Below are positions 15,796 through 23,378 of a stretch of 64,000 nt of DNA, piece by piece. The DNA lies in assembly GCF_030324495.1 (NCBI RefSeq), contig NZ_JACAGN010000001.1, positions 505,838 through 569,837 of the forward strand, given 5' to 3'. Origin of the DNA: Myroides sp. 1354. Its GTDB lineage: Bacteria; Bacteroidota; Bacteroidia; Flavobacteriales; Flavobacteriaceae. The position numbers and the translations under genes were made by a program. The notes under the pieces were generated by a model that was given only the letters and a program-made list of their open reading frames with translations, was not told the origin of the DNA and ran no database searches. Position 1 is the first letter of the stretch; each line of letters opens with the position of its first letter.

Positions 15796-16928
15796 TGGCA
15801 GGTATTTACATTCACATTCCCTTTTGCAAGCAAGCGTGTCACTATTGTGATTTTCACTTCTCTACTTCTTTGAAGAAAAAAGAAGAAATGTTAGTTGCGC
15901 TTAAAGGTGAATTACTCTTGCGCAAAGCAGAGTTGAAAGGAGAAATTATTGAGACGATTTATTTTGGAGGAGGGACACCTAGTATTTTAGCTGTTGAAGA
16001 AATCAATGCGTTGATTGAAACCGTTTATCAAAATTTTACAGTGGTTGATCAACCTGAAATCACCCTAGAAGCAAATCCAGATGATTTAACGACGACAACC
16101 ATTCATCGTTTGGCTCAATCCAAGGTCAATCGATTGAGTATTGGCATTCAGTCCTTTGGTGAAGAAGATTTAAAAATGATGAATCGCGCGCACAATGCAC
16201 AAGAGGCAATTACGTGCTTACAAGAAGCTGTGCGTTATTTTGACAATATCTCTATCGATTTAATTTACGGCATTCCCAACCTCTCTAATGAACGTTGGCT
16301 TGAAAATATTCAACGCATTTTGGATTTGGGTATTCCACATATTTCTTGCTACGCCTTGACAGTAGAAGAGCGCACGGCATTGAATAAACTCATTCAAAAA
16401 GGAGTGATTCCCAGTCCCAAAGAAGAAGTGGCTCATGCTCACTTTATGCTGTTGATTGAAAAATTAAGAGCCAATGGGTATATCCATTACGAACTGTCCA
16501 ATTTTGCTAAACCAGGGTATTACTCCAAAAATAATTCGGCTTATTGGTTGGGTAAAAAGTATTTGGGCATTGGACCTTCAGCTCATAGTTTTGACGGTAC
16601 CTATCGCAGTTGGAATATTTCTAATAACCCCTTGTATATCAAAGCAATTGAAGCTGGTGAATTACCGTCAGAAATCGAAAAACTTTCACTTTCGGATCGT
16701 TATAATGAATATATAATGACGGGATTGCGCACGATTTGGGGAGTTGACTTGGCGCGTATTGCACGTGAATTCGGTTCGACATTCCACGAATATCTAGTCC
16801 GAGAATCGGCTTCTTTTATTGCGGATGGATTGATGCAAGAAGTGGAAGGGGTGTTGACCATAACAGATAAAGGAAAATTTTTAAGTGATGGTATTGCATC
16901 TGATTTATTTTGGTTAGATTTGAACTAA
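15795..16928 (+). CDS. hemW: Radical SAM heme chaperone HemW
   Basis: Cytoplasmic radical SAM protein of 377 residues. The 4Fe-4S motif is C11xxxC15xxC18 in HIPFCKQACHYCDF. The SAM-binding glycine motif is FGGGTPS, and NRLSIGIQSF follows. HemW proteins resemble coproporphyrinogen dehydrogenase HemN but act in heme handling. The short HIPFC N-terminus without the HemN extension favours HemW. The chosen ATG at 15795 overlaps the ruvC stop by one base. An upstream in-frame start at 15750 inside ruvC is unlikely. ruvC and hemW being adjacent is probably just an operon of convenience. Confidence 0.9.
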   Translation: MAGIYIHIPFCKQACHYCDFHFSTSLKKKEEMLVALKGELLLRKAELKGEIIETIYFGGGTPSILAVEEINALIETVYQNFTVVDQPEITLEANPDDLTTTTIHRLAQSKVNRLSIGIQSFGEEDLKMMNRAHNAQEAITCLQEAVRYFDNISIDLIYGIPNLSNERWLENIQRILDLGIPHISCYALTVEERTALNKLIQKGVIPSPKEEVAHAHFMLLIEKLRANGYIHYELSNFAKPGYYSKNNSAYWLGKKYLGIGPSAHSFDGTYRSWNISNNPLYIKAIEAGELPSEIEKLSLSDRYNEYIMTGLRTIWGVDLARIAREFGSTFHEYLVRESASFIADGLMQEVEGVLTITDKGKFLSDGIASDLFWLDLN

Positions 16929-16932
16929 AACA

Positions 16933-17703
16933 TTGAAAGCAACCTTCTCTATTTCTGACCAAAACTATACTGTTGATTTTTCACAACCGATTGATATCTC
17001 TATTCCCTTAACCAATACAGATGAAAATCCCATTGCATGGTATTTAGATAAACCGTCTATTGAACCTGTACGCATGGGCGACTGGGTAGGCAAGGTAAGT
17101 GAAGGACAATCCTCTACCAATTTCAATACTATCGCCTTTAATCCGCATGGACACGGTACACATACGGAGTGTTTAGGGCATATTACCCGTGACTTTTACA
17201 GCATTAATGATACCTTGAAGACCTTTGTGTTTTTAGCACAAGTCGTTACGATTCAACCTGAAAAGTTAGATAATGGTGATGCGGTAATTACCCTAGAGCA
17301 GGTGAGTCAACTATGGCAAGCGAAAGAGCAAACAGCTATTGTCATTCGTACTTTACCGAATGAAGCAATAAAGAAACACAGCAAATACTCCCATACAAAC
17401 CCGCCGTATTTAGCCGCTGAAGCTGCTGCTTTTTTACGCGAGCAAGGGATTAAACATTTGTTGATCGACTTACCGAGCGTAGATAAAGAAAAAGACGAAG
17501 GTAAGCTCTTGGCACACAAGGCCTTTTGGAATGTAAAAGATATAAATCAAGTCAACGATGACGCTTGTTTCGATGCGACAATAACCGAAATGATTTACGT
17601 GCCCAAAGAGGTGAAGGATGATTTTTACCTATTAAATATACAGATTGCCTCTTTTGTCAACGATGCTTCACCAAGTAAACCTATTCTGTATAAGGTAAAG
17701 TAA
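16933..17703 (+). CDS. Cyclase/kynurenine formamidase-like metal hydrolase
   Basis: Protein of 256 residues of the cyclase family (PF04199), metal-dependent amidases that include kynurenine formamidase. The metal-binding HGTHTE motif lies at about residues 75-80, after PHGHG, and a further His/Glu-rich region follows. The start is TTG at 16933, four bases after hemW, giving MKATFSISDQNYTVDFSQPIDISIP; the product start fits the family and there is no closer ATG. Tryptophan catabolism partners are not seen nearby, so the substrate is open. Confidence 0.8.
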   Translation: MKATFSISDQNYTVDFSQPIDISIPLTNTDENPIAWYLDKPSIEPVRMGDWVGKVSEGQSSTNFNTIAFNPHGHGTHTECLGHITRDFYSINDTLKTFVFLAQVVTIQPEKLDNGDAVITLEQVSQLWQAKEQTAIVIRTLPNEAIKKHSKYSHTNPPYLAAEAAAFLREQGIKHLLIDLPSVDKEKDEGKLLAHKAFWNVKDINQVNDDACFDATITEMIYVPKEVKDDFYLLNIQIASFVNDASPSKPILYKVK

Positions 17704-17705
17704 AT

Positions 17706-18074
17706 ATGGAATTAGATGAACTCTATGAATATTGCACTAATAAGGCGTATGCAACTAGTGGATTCCCCTTCGATGAAAATTTATTGACCTTTAGGATAGG
17801 GGGTAAAATATTTGCCATGATTGCACTGCATTTTTGGGAAAAGGGAGATTACAATATTATTGTCAAATGCACGCCGGAACTTGTTATTGAATTGCGAGAA
17901 CGATATGTTGATATTACCCATGGCTATACCATGAATAAGCAACATTGGAATACAATTTATTTAAAGGGAAATTTTACTCAACAGCAAGTGATGGAGTGGA
18001 TTGACCTTTCTTATCATTTAGTTTTTGAAACACTGACTACAAAAGAATTGCAACTTTTGAATCATAAAAATTGA
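17706..18074 (+). CDS. MmcQ/YjbR family protein, copy 1
   Basis: Small cytoplasmic protein of 122 residues of the MmcQ/YjbR family (double-wing fold, sometimes called DNA-binding). Family marks are LYEYCTNKAYATSGFPFDEN at the start, FRIGGKIFAMI, and the MNKQHWNTIYL motif near residue 78. It begins two bases after the cyclase stop and is followed by a second family member, so the pair is a local duplication. Direct DNA binding is not well established for the family. Confidence 0.85.
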   Translation: MELDELYEYCTNKAYATSGFPFDENLLTFRIGGKIFAMIALHFWEKGDYNIIVKCTPELVIELRERYVDITHGYTMNKQHWNTIYLKGNFTQQQVMEWIDLSYHLVFETLTTKELQLLNHKN

Positions 18075-18079
18075 CAGCC

Positions 18080-18451
18080 ATGGATGTACATGTGATTTAC
18101 GATTATTGTTTAAACAAAAAAGGAACAACGGAAGATTTTCCTTTTGATGAAGAAACACTTACGTTTAAAGTGGGAGGGAAGATTTATCTCTTGCTTAATT
18201 TGACGAAATGGGAGCAGGGAAATTGCTTTGTCAATTTAAAATGTGATCCTGAAAAGGCAGAAGAATTGCGAGCGGATTACAGTGAGATTACTCCGGGTTA
18301 TCACATGAGTAAAAAGCATTGGAATAGCGTTCAATTAAAAGGAAGCGTACAATGGTCCTTACTCAAAGAATTGATTGATCATTCGTATGCGTTGGTGTAT
18401 GCAAGTTTGACAAAGAAAGTAAAAGATAGTTTAGACGAGACCGCTATTTAG
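18080..18451 (+). CDS. MmcQ/YjbR family protein, copy 2
   Basis: Protein of 123 residues paralogous to its left neighbour: IYDYCLNKKGTTEDFPFDEE, FKVGGKIYLLLN and MSKKHWNSVQLKG line up with it. The ATG at 18080 matches the position of the start in copy 1. An in-frame TTG at 18071 would overlap copy 1 by four bases. The two copies have clearly diverged, so the duplication is not recent. It is the last gene of the ruvC operon, convergent with the TonB-domain gene. Confidence 0.85.
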   Translation: MDVHVIYDYCLNKKGTTEDFPFDEETLTFKVGGKIYLLLNLTKWEQGNCFVNLKCDPEKAEELRADYSEITPGYHMSKKHWNSVQLKGSVQWSLLKELIDHSYALVYASLTKKVKDSLDETAI

Positions 18452-18458
18452 CAGGGAA

Positions 18459-18893
18459 TTAGTTAGATTCTTCTATAATTGGGAAAACGGTAAGAGGTAA
18501 GGTCATTAATACACGTACCGGGTGGCCCTTGTTTGATCCAGGTTGCCATGTTTTCAATTGTTCAAAGGTTGTTTTAACTCTTTGTTCGATATCATAGCCA
18601 TAATCTCTAACGATTTCAATAGTAGAAACTTGCCCATCTTTCTCTACAACATATCGAACCACAAACACCAATTTGCGTATGGAAGCCTCTATTCGAGGCG
18701 GTTCGAATAGAGCCTCAAAATCCTTCCTGAAGGCAGATGATCCTCCCGGATATTCTGGAGCCTTATCAACCAGTAAATAAATCTCATCGTCATCCACTAA
18801 CTGTTCTTCCTTTGGTGAAGTAGAAGTTGAGTTTTGAGCGGATAGACTACCTAAAGCTATGAGAAACAAAAAAATAGTAAGGTGAATTTTCAA
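18459..18893 (-). CDS. Periplasmic TonB C-terminal domain protein
   Basis: Exported protein of 144 residues with a signal peptide ending LGSLSAQ. It has a TonB C-terminal-type domain: PEYPGGSSAFRKDF, FVVRYVVEKDGQVSTIEIVRDYG, then a WQPGSNKGHPVRV stretch. There is no membrane anchor for TonB-type energy transduction, so it is probably not a working TonB. Its domain resembles the C-terminus of the M56 protein next to it, suggesting a duplicated and detached copy. A candidate TACCTTTA promoter element lies about 20 bases before the start. A terminator separates it from the M56 gene, so it is a separate unit. Confidence 0.7.
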   Translation of the reverse strand: MKIHLTIFLFLIALGSLSAQNSTSTSPKEEQLVDDDEIYLLVDKAPEYPGGSSAFRKDFEALFEPPRIEASIRKLVFVVRYVVEKDGQVSTIEIVRDYGYDIEQRVKTTFEQLKTWQPGSNKGHPVRVLMTLPLTVFPIIEESN

Positions 18894-18922
18894 TCTGTAG
18901 TTTTTAGGTGGACTAAAGGTAA

Positions 18923-18955
18923 TAAAAAAGAAGAGCAGTTAGATGCTCTTCTTCT
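18923..18955 (-). terminator. Terminator of the blaI-M56 operon
   Basis: AGAAGAGCA pairs with TGCTCTTCT around a 6-base loop. On the minus strand it is followed by six T, and it lies 30 bases after the M56 stop. Confidence 0.85.
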
Positions 18956-18985
18956 AAATTTTGTAAAAAAATGTTAACAACTTCT

Positions 18986-20233
18986 TTAGGACTTTTCAGA
19001 TTCTTTTTCTGTGGGGTCTAGTTGTAAAGTAATCGGCAAAGTAAACTGGCTGCGTACTAATTTTCCATTGTCTTTAGCTGGAATCCATTTTTTGGTTTTA
19101 GCTAGTGCATTTAGTGCAGCTTCTCCTACACCGAAACCAGGGTCTTTCACTACTTTTATCTCATTTAGACTTCCATCTTTTTCTACAATAAATTGCAGAA
19201 TGACACGAAGAGACTCTCCTTCAAACTTTGGTGCTTCAAAATTAGAGACAAAGTCTTGATTAAAAGCCATCATTCCTCCAGGATAATCTGCGGGTTCTGT
19301 CACGGCGATGTGCACTTCATTCGGGTCTTCTGTTTGTCCTAATTTTGGAGCTGTTTCACTTTGGTGTTTGGGCTTGTCTTGCGCAACTACAGTCGTAATT
19401 CCCATAAAGGCAAATAAGGTTAAAGTGCTTATAACTGCAAAAGTGTTTTGTAGCGGTTTGTTGGTTCTTGTAAGCATAGTAAAACGTTTTTTGGTTAAAT
19501 TAAAATTGAAAGAACTGCTCAAAGGAAGTTCTTGGTATTGGTAGGTTTGGGTTAATAGTAATTGTAAATACGCTTGGGTTTCTTGCTTGGATGTATTCAG
19601 TGTATCATCTGCCAAAAATTCGTGATTTAAGGCAATTTGTTGTTGGTACGCATACAAAAGCGGTTGAAACCAAAAGACTATTTTCAATCCTTCAATCAAT
19701 AAAATATCTATTGAATGTCGCTGTTTGACGTGATTGTATTCGTGTAAGAGAATTTTATTGTTCCAATCAATTGGAAGGTGAAGGGGTAAATAAATGGTCT
19801 GTCTAAATGTAAAGGCACTGTCAAGTTGATTGAGTAAAACAAATCGTTGTCCTTTGTCATATACTACGGTTCCTTGTTGAGTTAAGCGATTAAAATGACG
19901 TAGTGAACGAATAAAACGGATACTCATCAAGAGAACCCCTAGTCCGTAAATACTCCACAATATACTAGACAGCGACCCTGTATTTGATGACCCTTCAATA
20001 GTCTGTGTTTGAGGAGAAATAATCACTTCGTTTAATTCTTGTAGTTTCATATTGGTTGCAGTTAATATACTCGTAGAAGAAATTTTGATTAACGGCAATA
20101 GAAAAATAAAAGCTAAGGCAAAAAGAAGGTAATATCGCTTGAAGACATGAATTTTGGTAGATTCCAAGAACAACTTGTAAATCCCAATAGTCAAAAGCAA
20201 TAAGAGTGTGGTTTGGATGAGGTATAGCAGCAT
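18986..20233 (-). CDS. BlaR1-like M56 family metallopeptidase with TonB C-terminal domain
   Basis: Membrane sensor-protease of 415 residues. The N-terminal half has about four transmembrane helices and a cytosolic M56 peptidase with the zinc motif HEYNH (in ILLHEYNHVKQRHSIDIL). After a last helix near 270-290, the periplasmic C-terminal part is a TonB-type domain (PADYPGGMMAFNQDF, VILQFIVEKDGSLNEIKVV). Classical BlaR1 has a penicillin-binding sensor instead. This TonB-tailed form is common in Bacteroidota and its signal is unknown. The likely start is ATG 20233, four bases after the blaI stop; a TTG at 20263 would overlap. It probably cleaves the BlaI-like repressor encoded upstream. Confidence 0.85.
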   Translation of the reverse strand: MLLYLIQTTLLLLLTIGIYKLFLESTKIHVFKRYYLLFALAFIFLLPLIKISSTSILTATNMKLQELNEVIISPQTQTIEGSSNTGSLSSILWSIYGLGVLLMSIRFIRSLRHFNRLTQQGTVVYDKGQRFVLLNQLDSAFTFRQTIYLPLHLPIDWNNKILLHEYNHVKQRHSIDILLIEGLKIVFWFQPLLYAYQQQIALNHEFLADDTLNTSKQETQAYLQLLLTQTYQYQELPLSSSFNFNLTKKRFTMLTRTNKPLQNTFAVISTLTLFAFMGITTVVAQDKPKHQSETAPKLGQTEDPNEVHIAVTEPADYPGGMMAFNQDFVSNFEAPKFEGESLRVILQFIVEKDGSLNEIKVVKDPGFGVGEAALNALAKTKKWIPAKDNGKLVRSQFTLPITLQLDPTEKESEKS

Positions 20234-20237
20234 AAGT

Positions 20238-20603
20238 TTAGTCTTTGAGTTGGTCTTCGACAATCTTTTTTAAAGCTTCTAATTCTTTCTTGCTCATCTT
20301 GCTTTTTTGCGTGAAGAAAGAGGCAAAGGAAAAAGCAGAATTATTGAAATGTTGCTCTACCAAATGGTTGAGGTGCGTTTCAAAATAATCCTCTTTTTGG
20401 ATCAAGGGGGTGTAAGCTCTTGAATTTCCAAAGGTCTCATAGGTGATAAACCCTTTTTCAGTCAATCGCTTGAGCAACGTGGCTAACGTTGTTTGAGCGG
20501 GTTTAGGCTCTGGATATTTGTCCAATAAATCTTTGGAAAATGCCTTTTGTAAATCCCAGATATACTCCATGAGTTGCTCTTCTGTTTGGGGTAGTTTAAT
20601 CAT
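20238..20603 (-). CDS. BlaI/MecI/CopY family transcriptional repressor
   Basis: Winged-helix repressor of 121 residues. The start (KLPQTEEQLMEYIWDLQKAFSKDLLD) and the helix-turn-helix part (PKPAQTTLATLLKRLTEKGFITYETFG) match the family, followed by a dimerisation tail with the region around FFTQKSKMSKKELEALKKIV. In the BlaI/BlaR1 system the repressor is cut by the membrane protease when a signal arrives. Here the M56 gene follows directly. An operator-like dyad overlaps its own promoter, which fits autoregulation. No beta-lactamase gene is present nearby, so the regulon is unknown. Confidence 0.9.
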   Translation of the reverse strand: MIKLPQTEEQLMEYIWDLQKAFSKDLLDKYPEPKPAQTTLATLLKRLTEKGFITYETFGNSRAYTPLIQKEDYFETHLNHLVEQHFNNSAFSFASFFTQKSKMSKKELEALKKIVEDQLKD

Positions 20604-20645
20604 GAATTTATTTTTTTGGATGATAGAGTAATTTTAATCTATTTA

Positions 20646-20669
20646 TGTAGATGTTGTTCTACAAATATA
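20646..20669. promoter_or_regulatory. Operator-like inverted repeat over the blaI promoter
   Basis: TGTAGA and TCTACA form a perfect dyad (20646-20663) with 6 bases between. The stretch TACAAATATA (20660-20669) is one base off the BlaI/MecI core TACAnnTGTA. Both overlap the -7 element of the blaI promoter. Confidence 0.5.
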
Positions 20670-20690
20670 GAATAAAAAACAGAAAAACAA
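20662..20690 (-). promoter_or_regulatory. Promoter of the blaI-M56 operon
   Basis: Read on the minus strand: TTG at 20690-20688, 18-base spacer, then TATATTTG at 20669-20662, a complete Bacteroidota-type promoter. The start of transcription would fall inside the operator-like dyad. Confidence 0.75.
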
Positions 20691-20727
20691 TACAATGGCT
20701 ATTCTTTTTTTGAAAAAACAGCTTACA

Positions 20728-20741
20728 TTTACAGTTGTAAA
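20728..20741. promoter_or_regulatory. BlaI/MecI-type operator dyad
   Basis: TTTACAGTTGTAAA contains TACA-GT-TGTA, an exact match to the published BlaI/MecI core TACAnnTGTA. It overlaps a TACATTTA (-7-like) element that could drive the plus-strand gene at 20762. Confidence 0.5.
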
Positions 20742-20761
20742 AGGTTTATTATTATTCTGTT

Positions 20762-21307
20762 ATGTCGATGAATAAAGAGATTCAGGCGCTATTAACTGCT
20801 GGGAATACCAGTTTAGCAAGTCGAAAAAAAATCATACAACAACTGCCAAATGAAGTTGAAGTGATTTCAATTTTGGTTGATTTTACGTTTGATTCGGTTG
20901 CTAAAGTCAATGTATTAGCCAGTATTATTTTGGATGATTTACTCCAAGCGAATCCGTTTCTATTAGATTCTTATATCGCATTATTCATTGATCAATTGCC
21001 TCAAGTTGGAGATGAAAGCGTCAAGCGATTAACGAGTAAAATGACGATTGTTTTAGTCGAAAAGAGAGCCTCTTTATTAGATGCTAAGTTAGAAGAAGCG
21101 ATTCTCGACCAGTGTTTGGTTTGGTTGACCTCAGAGACCAAAGTAGCAACGGAAGCCAATGCAATGCATATCCTTATGCGTTTAGCACCTAAATTTCCCG
21201 AACAGGCGAAGTTAATTGGGGAATTGATTGAAGTTCGCTTTCCTGAAAAAACACCGGCCTATCAGAGTAAAGCGCGTAAATTATTGCAGAAAATTAAAAA
21301 ATTATAG
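20762..21307 (+). CDS. Helical-repeat (HEAT-like) protein of unknown function
   Basis: Cytoplasmic protein of 181 residues, almost entirely alpha-helical, with helices of HEAT-repeat length such as EVISILVDFTFDSVAKVNVLASIILDDLL and NAMHILMRLAPKFPEQAKLIGELI. Flavobacterial genomes carry similar proteins, sometimes labelled adenylosuccinate lyase in error; none of that enzyme's motifs are present. No signal or membrane segment is seen. It is divergent from blaI and lies right behind an operator-like dyad, so it may belong to the BlaI regulon. A bidirectional terminator follows. Confidence 0.6.
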   Translation: MSMNKEIQALLTAGNTSLASRKKIIQQLPNEVEVISILVDFTFDSVAKVNVLASIILDDLLQANPFLLDSYIALFIDQLPQVGDESVKRLTSKMTIVLVEKRASLLDAKLEEAILDQCLVWLTSETKVATEANAMHILMRLAPKFPEQAKLIGELIEVRFPEKTPAYQSKARKLLQKIKKL

Positions 21308-21323
21308 CGAAAGGATCAGTCAT

Positions 21324-21357
21324 AAAAAATGCGAGTAGTTGTACTCGCAATTTTTTT
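21324..21357. terminator. Bidirectional terminator
   Basis: GCGAGTA-GTTG-TACTCGC with six A before and seven T after. It serves the helical-repeat gene and the convergent miaE. Confidence 0.9.
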
Positions 21358-21937
21358 ATCCGTGAATGTGTTCTTTTGTTCCGTAACTCTGGATTAAGTT
21401 TCCTTCAAATTCCAACCATTCTTTCCAACGTTGATCTACATCTACACGTTCAGTGTATTTGCGAGCAAATTTTAAGAATGTTGTATAGTGATTCGCTTCA
21501 GAAACCATTAAGTCATAGTAAAATTTAGCTAATTCTTCGTCTTTGATATTTTGAGAAAGTACGCGAAAACGCTCACAGCTTCTCGCTTCAATCATAGCCG
21601 CAAAGAGCAAACGATCAATAAACGCATCATTTCTGCTTCCGTCTTTCTTACAGAATTTTACCAATTGGTTGACGTAATCATCTTTGCGTTCACGTCCTAG
21701 CGTATAGCCTCTTTCTTTGATGATGTCGTGTACCATTTTGAAATGTTGCATTTCTTCAATTGCAATTTCAGTTAACTCCGTGACTAAGTCTTCGTGTTCT
21801 GAATTATACGTAATTAAAGTAATGGCATTGGTTGCTGCCTTTTGTTCGCACCAACAGTGATCAGTCAAGATTTCTTCCAGATTGGATTCTGCAATATTAG
21901 CCCATCTTGGATCGGTTAAAAGTTTAAGTCCTAACAT
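21356..21937 (-). CDS. miaE: tRNA-(ms2io6A37) hydroxylase MiaE
   Basis: Diiron enzyme of 193 residues that hydroxylates the isopentenyl side chain of ms2i6A37 in tRNA. The ferritin-like metal ligands are visible: HCWCEQKAA at the start of helix 1, EEMQHFKMVH, EARSCERF and SEANHYTTF. Length and order match MiaE. Its substrate depends on MiaA and MiaB, which are not in this window. It is transcribed alone, divergent from the glycosyltransferase gene with about 90 bases between starts. Confidence 0.93.
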   Translation of the reverse strand: MLGLKLLTDPRWANIAESNLEEILTDHCWCEQKAATNAITLITYNSEHEDLVTELTEIAIEEMQHFKMVHDIIKERGYTLGRERKDDYVNQLVKFCKKDGSRNDAFIDRLLFAAMIEARSCERFRVLSQNIKDEELAKFYYDLMVSEANHYTTFLKFARKYTERVDVDQRWKEWLEFEGNLIQSYGTKEHIHG

Positions 21938-22015
21938 AATTCCTTTTCGTTTGCCACAAAAATACTAAATATAATAGAGATTAAAAATTGAGGTTCTTTA
22001 GTACGGAAGAAGCTG

Positions 22016-22023
22016 TATTTTTG
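22016..22023 (+). promoter_or_regulatory. -7 element implying a leaderless mRNA
   Basis: TATTTTTG matches TAnnTTTG. The expected start of transcription, 4-6 bases later, falls on the ATG at 22028. The nearest TTG is 25 bases upstream, slightly too far, so support is partial. Confidence 0.4.
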
Positions 22024-22027
22024 CCAA

Positions 22028-23290
22028 ATGGAGAATTCATTAGAAGGAAAGAAGATCTTGATTATCGGTCAAGTATGGCCCGAATCGCGTTCCTCTGCTG
22101 CAGGAAAGCGCATGTTACAGCTGTTGGAGGTTTTTCAATCGTGGAACATGACCCTCTACTTTGGGTCTACTGCACAAAAATCACCTTATAGCGATGATTT
22201 GAGTGCTTTTCAATTGAATGAAATTGAGGTGTACCTCAATGATGAGCGCATGGATCAAGTATTAGCGGATTTACAGCCCGATTGGGTGATGTACGACCGA
22301 TTTATGATAGAGGAACAGTTTGGATGGCGAGTAACGACTCAATGCCCTCAAGCGCGTACTCTACTCGATACCGAAGATCTCCACTTTTTGCGTTATGCTC
22401 GTCAGGAACACTTAAAAAAAGGCGAAGGCGTACTCGAAGATTATCTGTATAGCGATCGAACAAAAAGAGAATTGGCGAGTATGATGCGTTGTGATTTGAC
22501 TTTGCTTATTTCACAAGCTGAATTTGATCTCTTGACCCAACGCTTCCGCATAGCGGAGGAACTCTTATTCGTTCTTCCTTTCTTAGAAGAGGAAATAACA
22601 GCGGAAGAACAAGCCCATTGGCTATCTTTCGAAGACAGAGAAGGATTTGTATTTATTGGCAATTTTATTCACGAACCCAATTGGCAAACGGTTTTGCGTT
22701 TGAAGACGGAAATATGGCCACTATTGCGAAAGACCCTGCCTCAGGTGAATCTACATATTTACGGAGCTTATCCTTCAGCAAAGGTTTTGCAATTGCATAA
22801 TCCCAAAGAAAAGTTCTTCATACACGGTAGAGCAGAAGATGCGCTTGCTGTTGTTGGAAAGGCTAGAGTGATGTTGGCTCCCATTGCTTTTGGAGCGGGA
22901 ATAAAAGGAAAGTTTGTCGATGGAATGCGTGTGGGAACTCCCAATGTAACCACCACTATCGGAATGGAAGCTATGGCAACCGAAGAGGAGTGGAATGGGT
23001 ACAAGGCCGATGAAGTGGAGTTATTTGTTGAAAAGGCTGTTGCCTTGTATCAAGAGAAGACAATATGGCTGGAAAAACAACAAAAGGGAATGGACTTAGT
23101 GCAAAAAAAGTACAGTAAGTCTGCGCATACGGTTCTTCTTAAAGCGAAAATGTTGCAGTTAGATCAAGAGCTAGAAGCCCATCGAAAGGCTCATTTTTTG
23201 CTTGAGGTGTTTAAGCACCACACCGCTCAAAGCACAAAGTACATGGGGCTGTGGATTGAAGAAAAGAATAAATATAAAAAAAGCGAGTAA
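22028..23290 (+). CDS. Glycosyltransferase, GT4-like
   Basis: Protein of 420 residues with a GT-B layout. The N-terminal Rossmann part is KKILIIGQVWPESRSSAAGKRM. The C-terminal donor domain has FVFIGNFIHEPNWQTV near 210, then NLHIYGAYPS and the acceptor-side PIAFGAGIKGKFVDGMRVGTP, where GAGIKGK replaces the common EGFG-type element and is typical of the GT4 (glycosyl transferases group 1) subfamily in Bacteroidota. Acceptor and sugar are unknown. No polysaccharide cluster surrounds it. It is a single gene closed by its own terminator. Confidence 0.8.
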   Translation: MENSLEGKKILIIGQVWPESRSSAAGKRMLQLLEVFQSWNMTLYFGSTAQKSPYSDDLSAFQLNEIEVYLNDERMDQVLADLQPDWVMYDRFMIEEQFGWRVTTQCPQARTLLDTEDLHFLRYARQEHLKKGEGVLEDYLYSDRTKRELASMMRCDLTLLISQAEFDLLTQRFRIAEELLFVLPFLEEEITAEEQAHWLSFEDREGFVFIGNFIHEPNWQTVLRLKTEIWPLLRKTLPQVNLHIYGAYPSAKVLQLHNPKEKFFIHGRAEDALAVVGKARVMLAPIAFGAGIKGKFVDGMRVGTPNVTTTIGMEAMATEEEWNGYKADEVELFVEKAVALYQEKTIWLEKQQKGMDLVQKKYSKSAHTVLLKAKMLQLDQELEAHRKAHFLLEVFKHHTAQSTKYMGLWIEEKNKYKKSE

Positions 23291-23312
23291 CCCAAAGGGA
23301 CTCGCTTTTTTG
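23281..23312 (+). terminator. Terminator of the glycosyltransferase gene
   Basis: AAGCGAGT pairs with ACTCGCTT, followed by six T. The stem begins inside the last codons. Confidence 0.8.
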
Positions 23313-23316
23313 TATA

Positions 23317-23375
23317 AGAACTCCTCTTGACTTTCTCTGATTTTCACTTCAATCAAAAGAGTCAAGATGAGTTCT
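23317..23375. repeat. Long inverted repeat between convergent genes
   Basis: AGAACTCCTCTTGACT and its complement (15 of 16 bases match) are separated by 27 bases. Neither side has a T run, so it does not look like a standard terminator, though it lies exactly between two convergent genes. Confidence 0.6.
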
Positions 23376-23378
23376 AAA

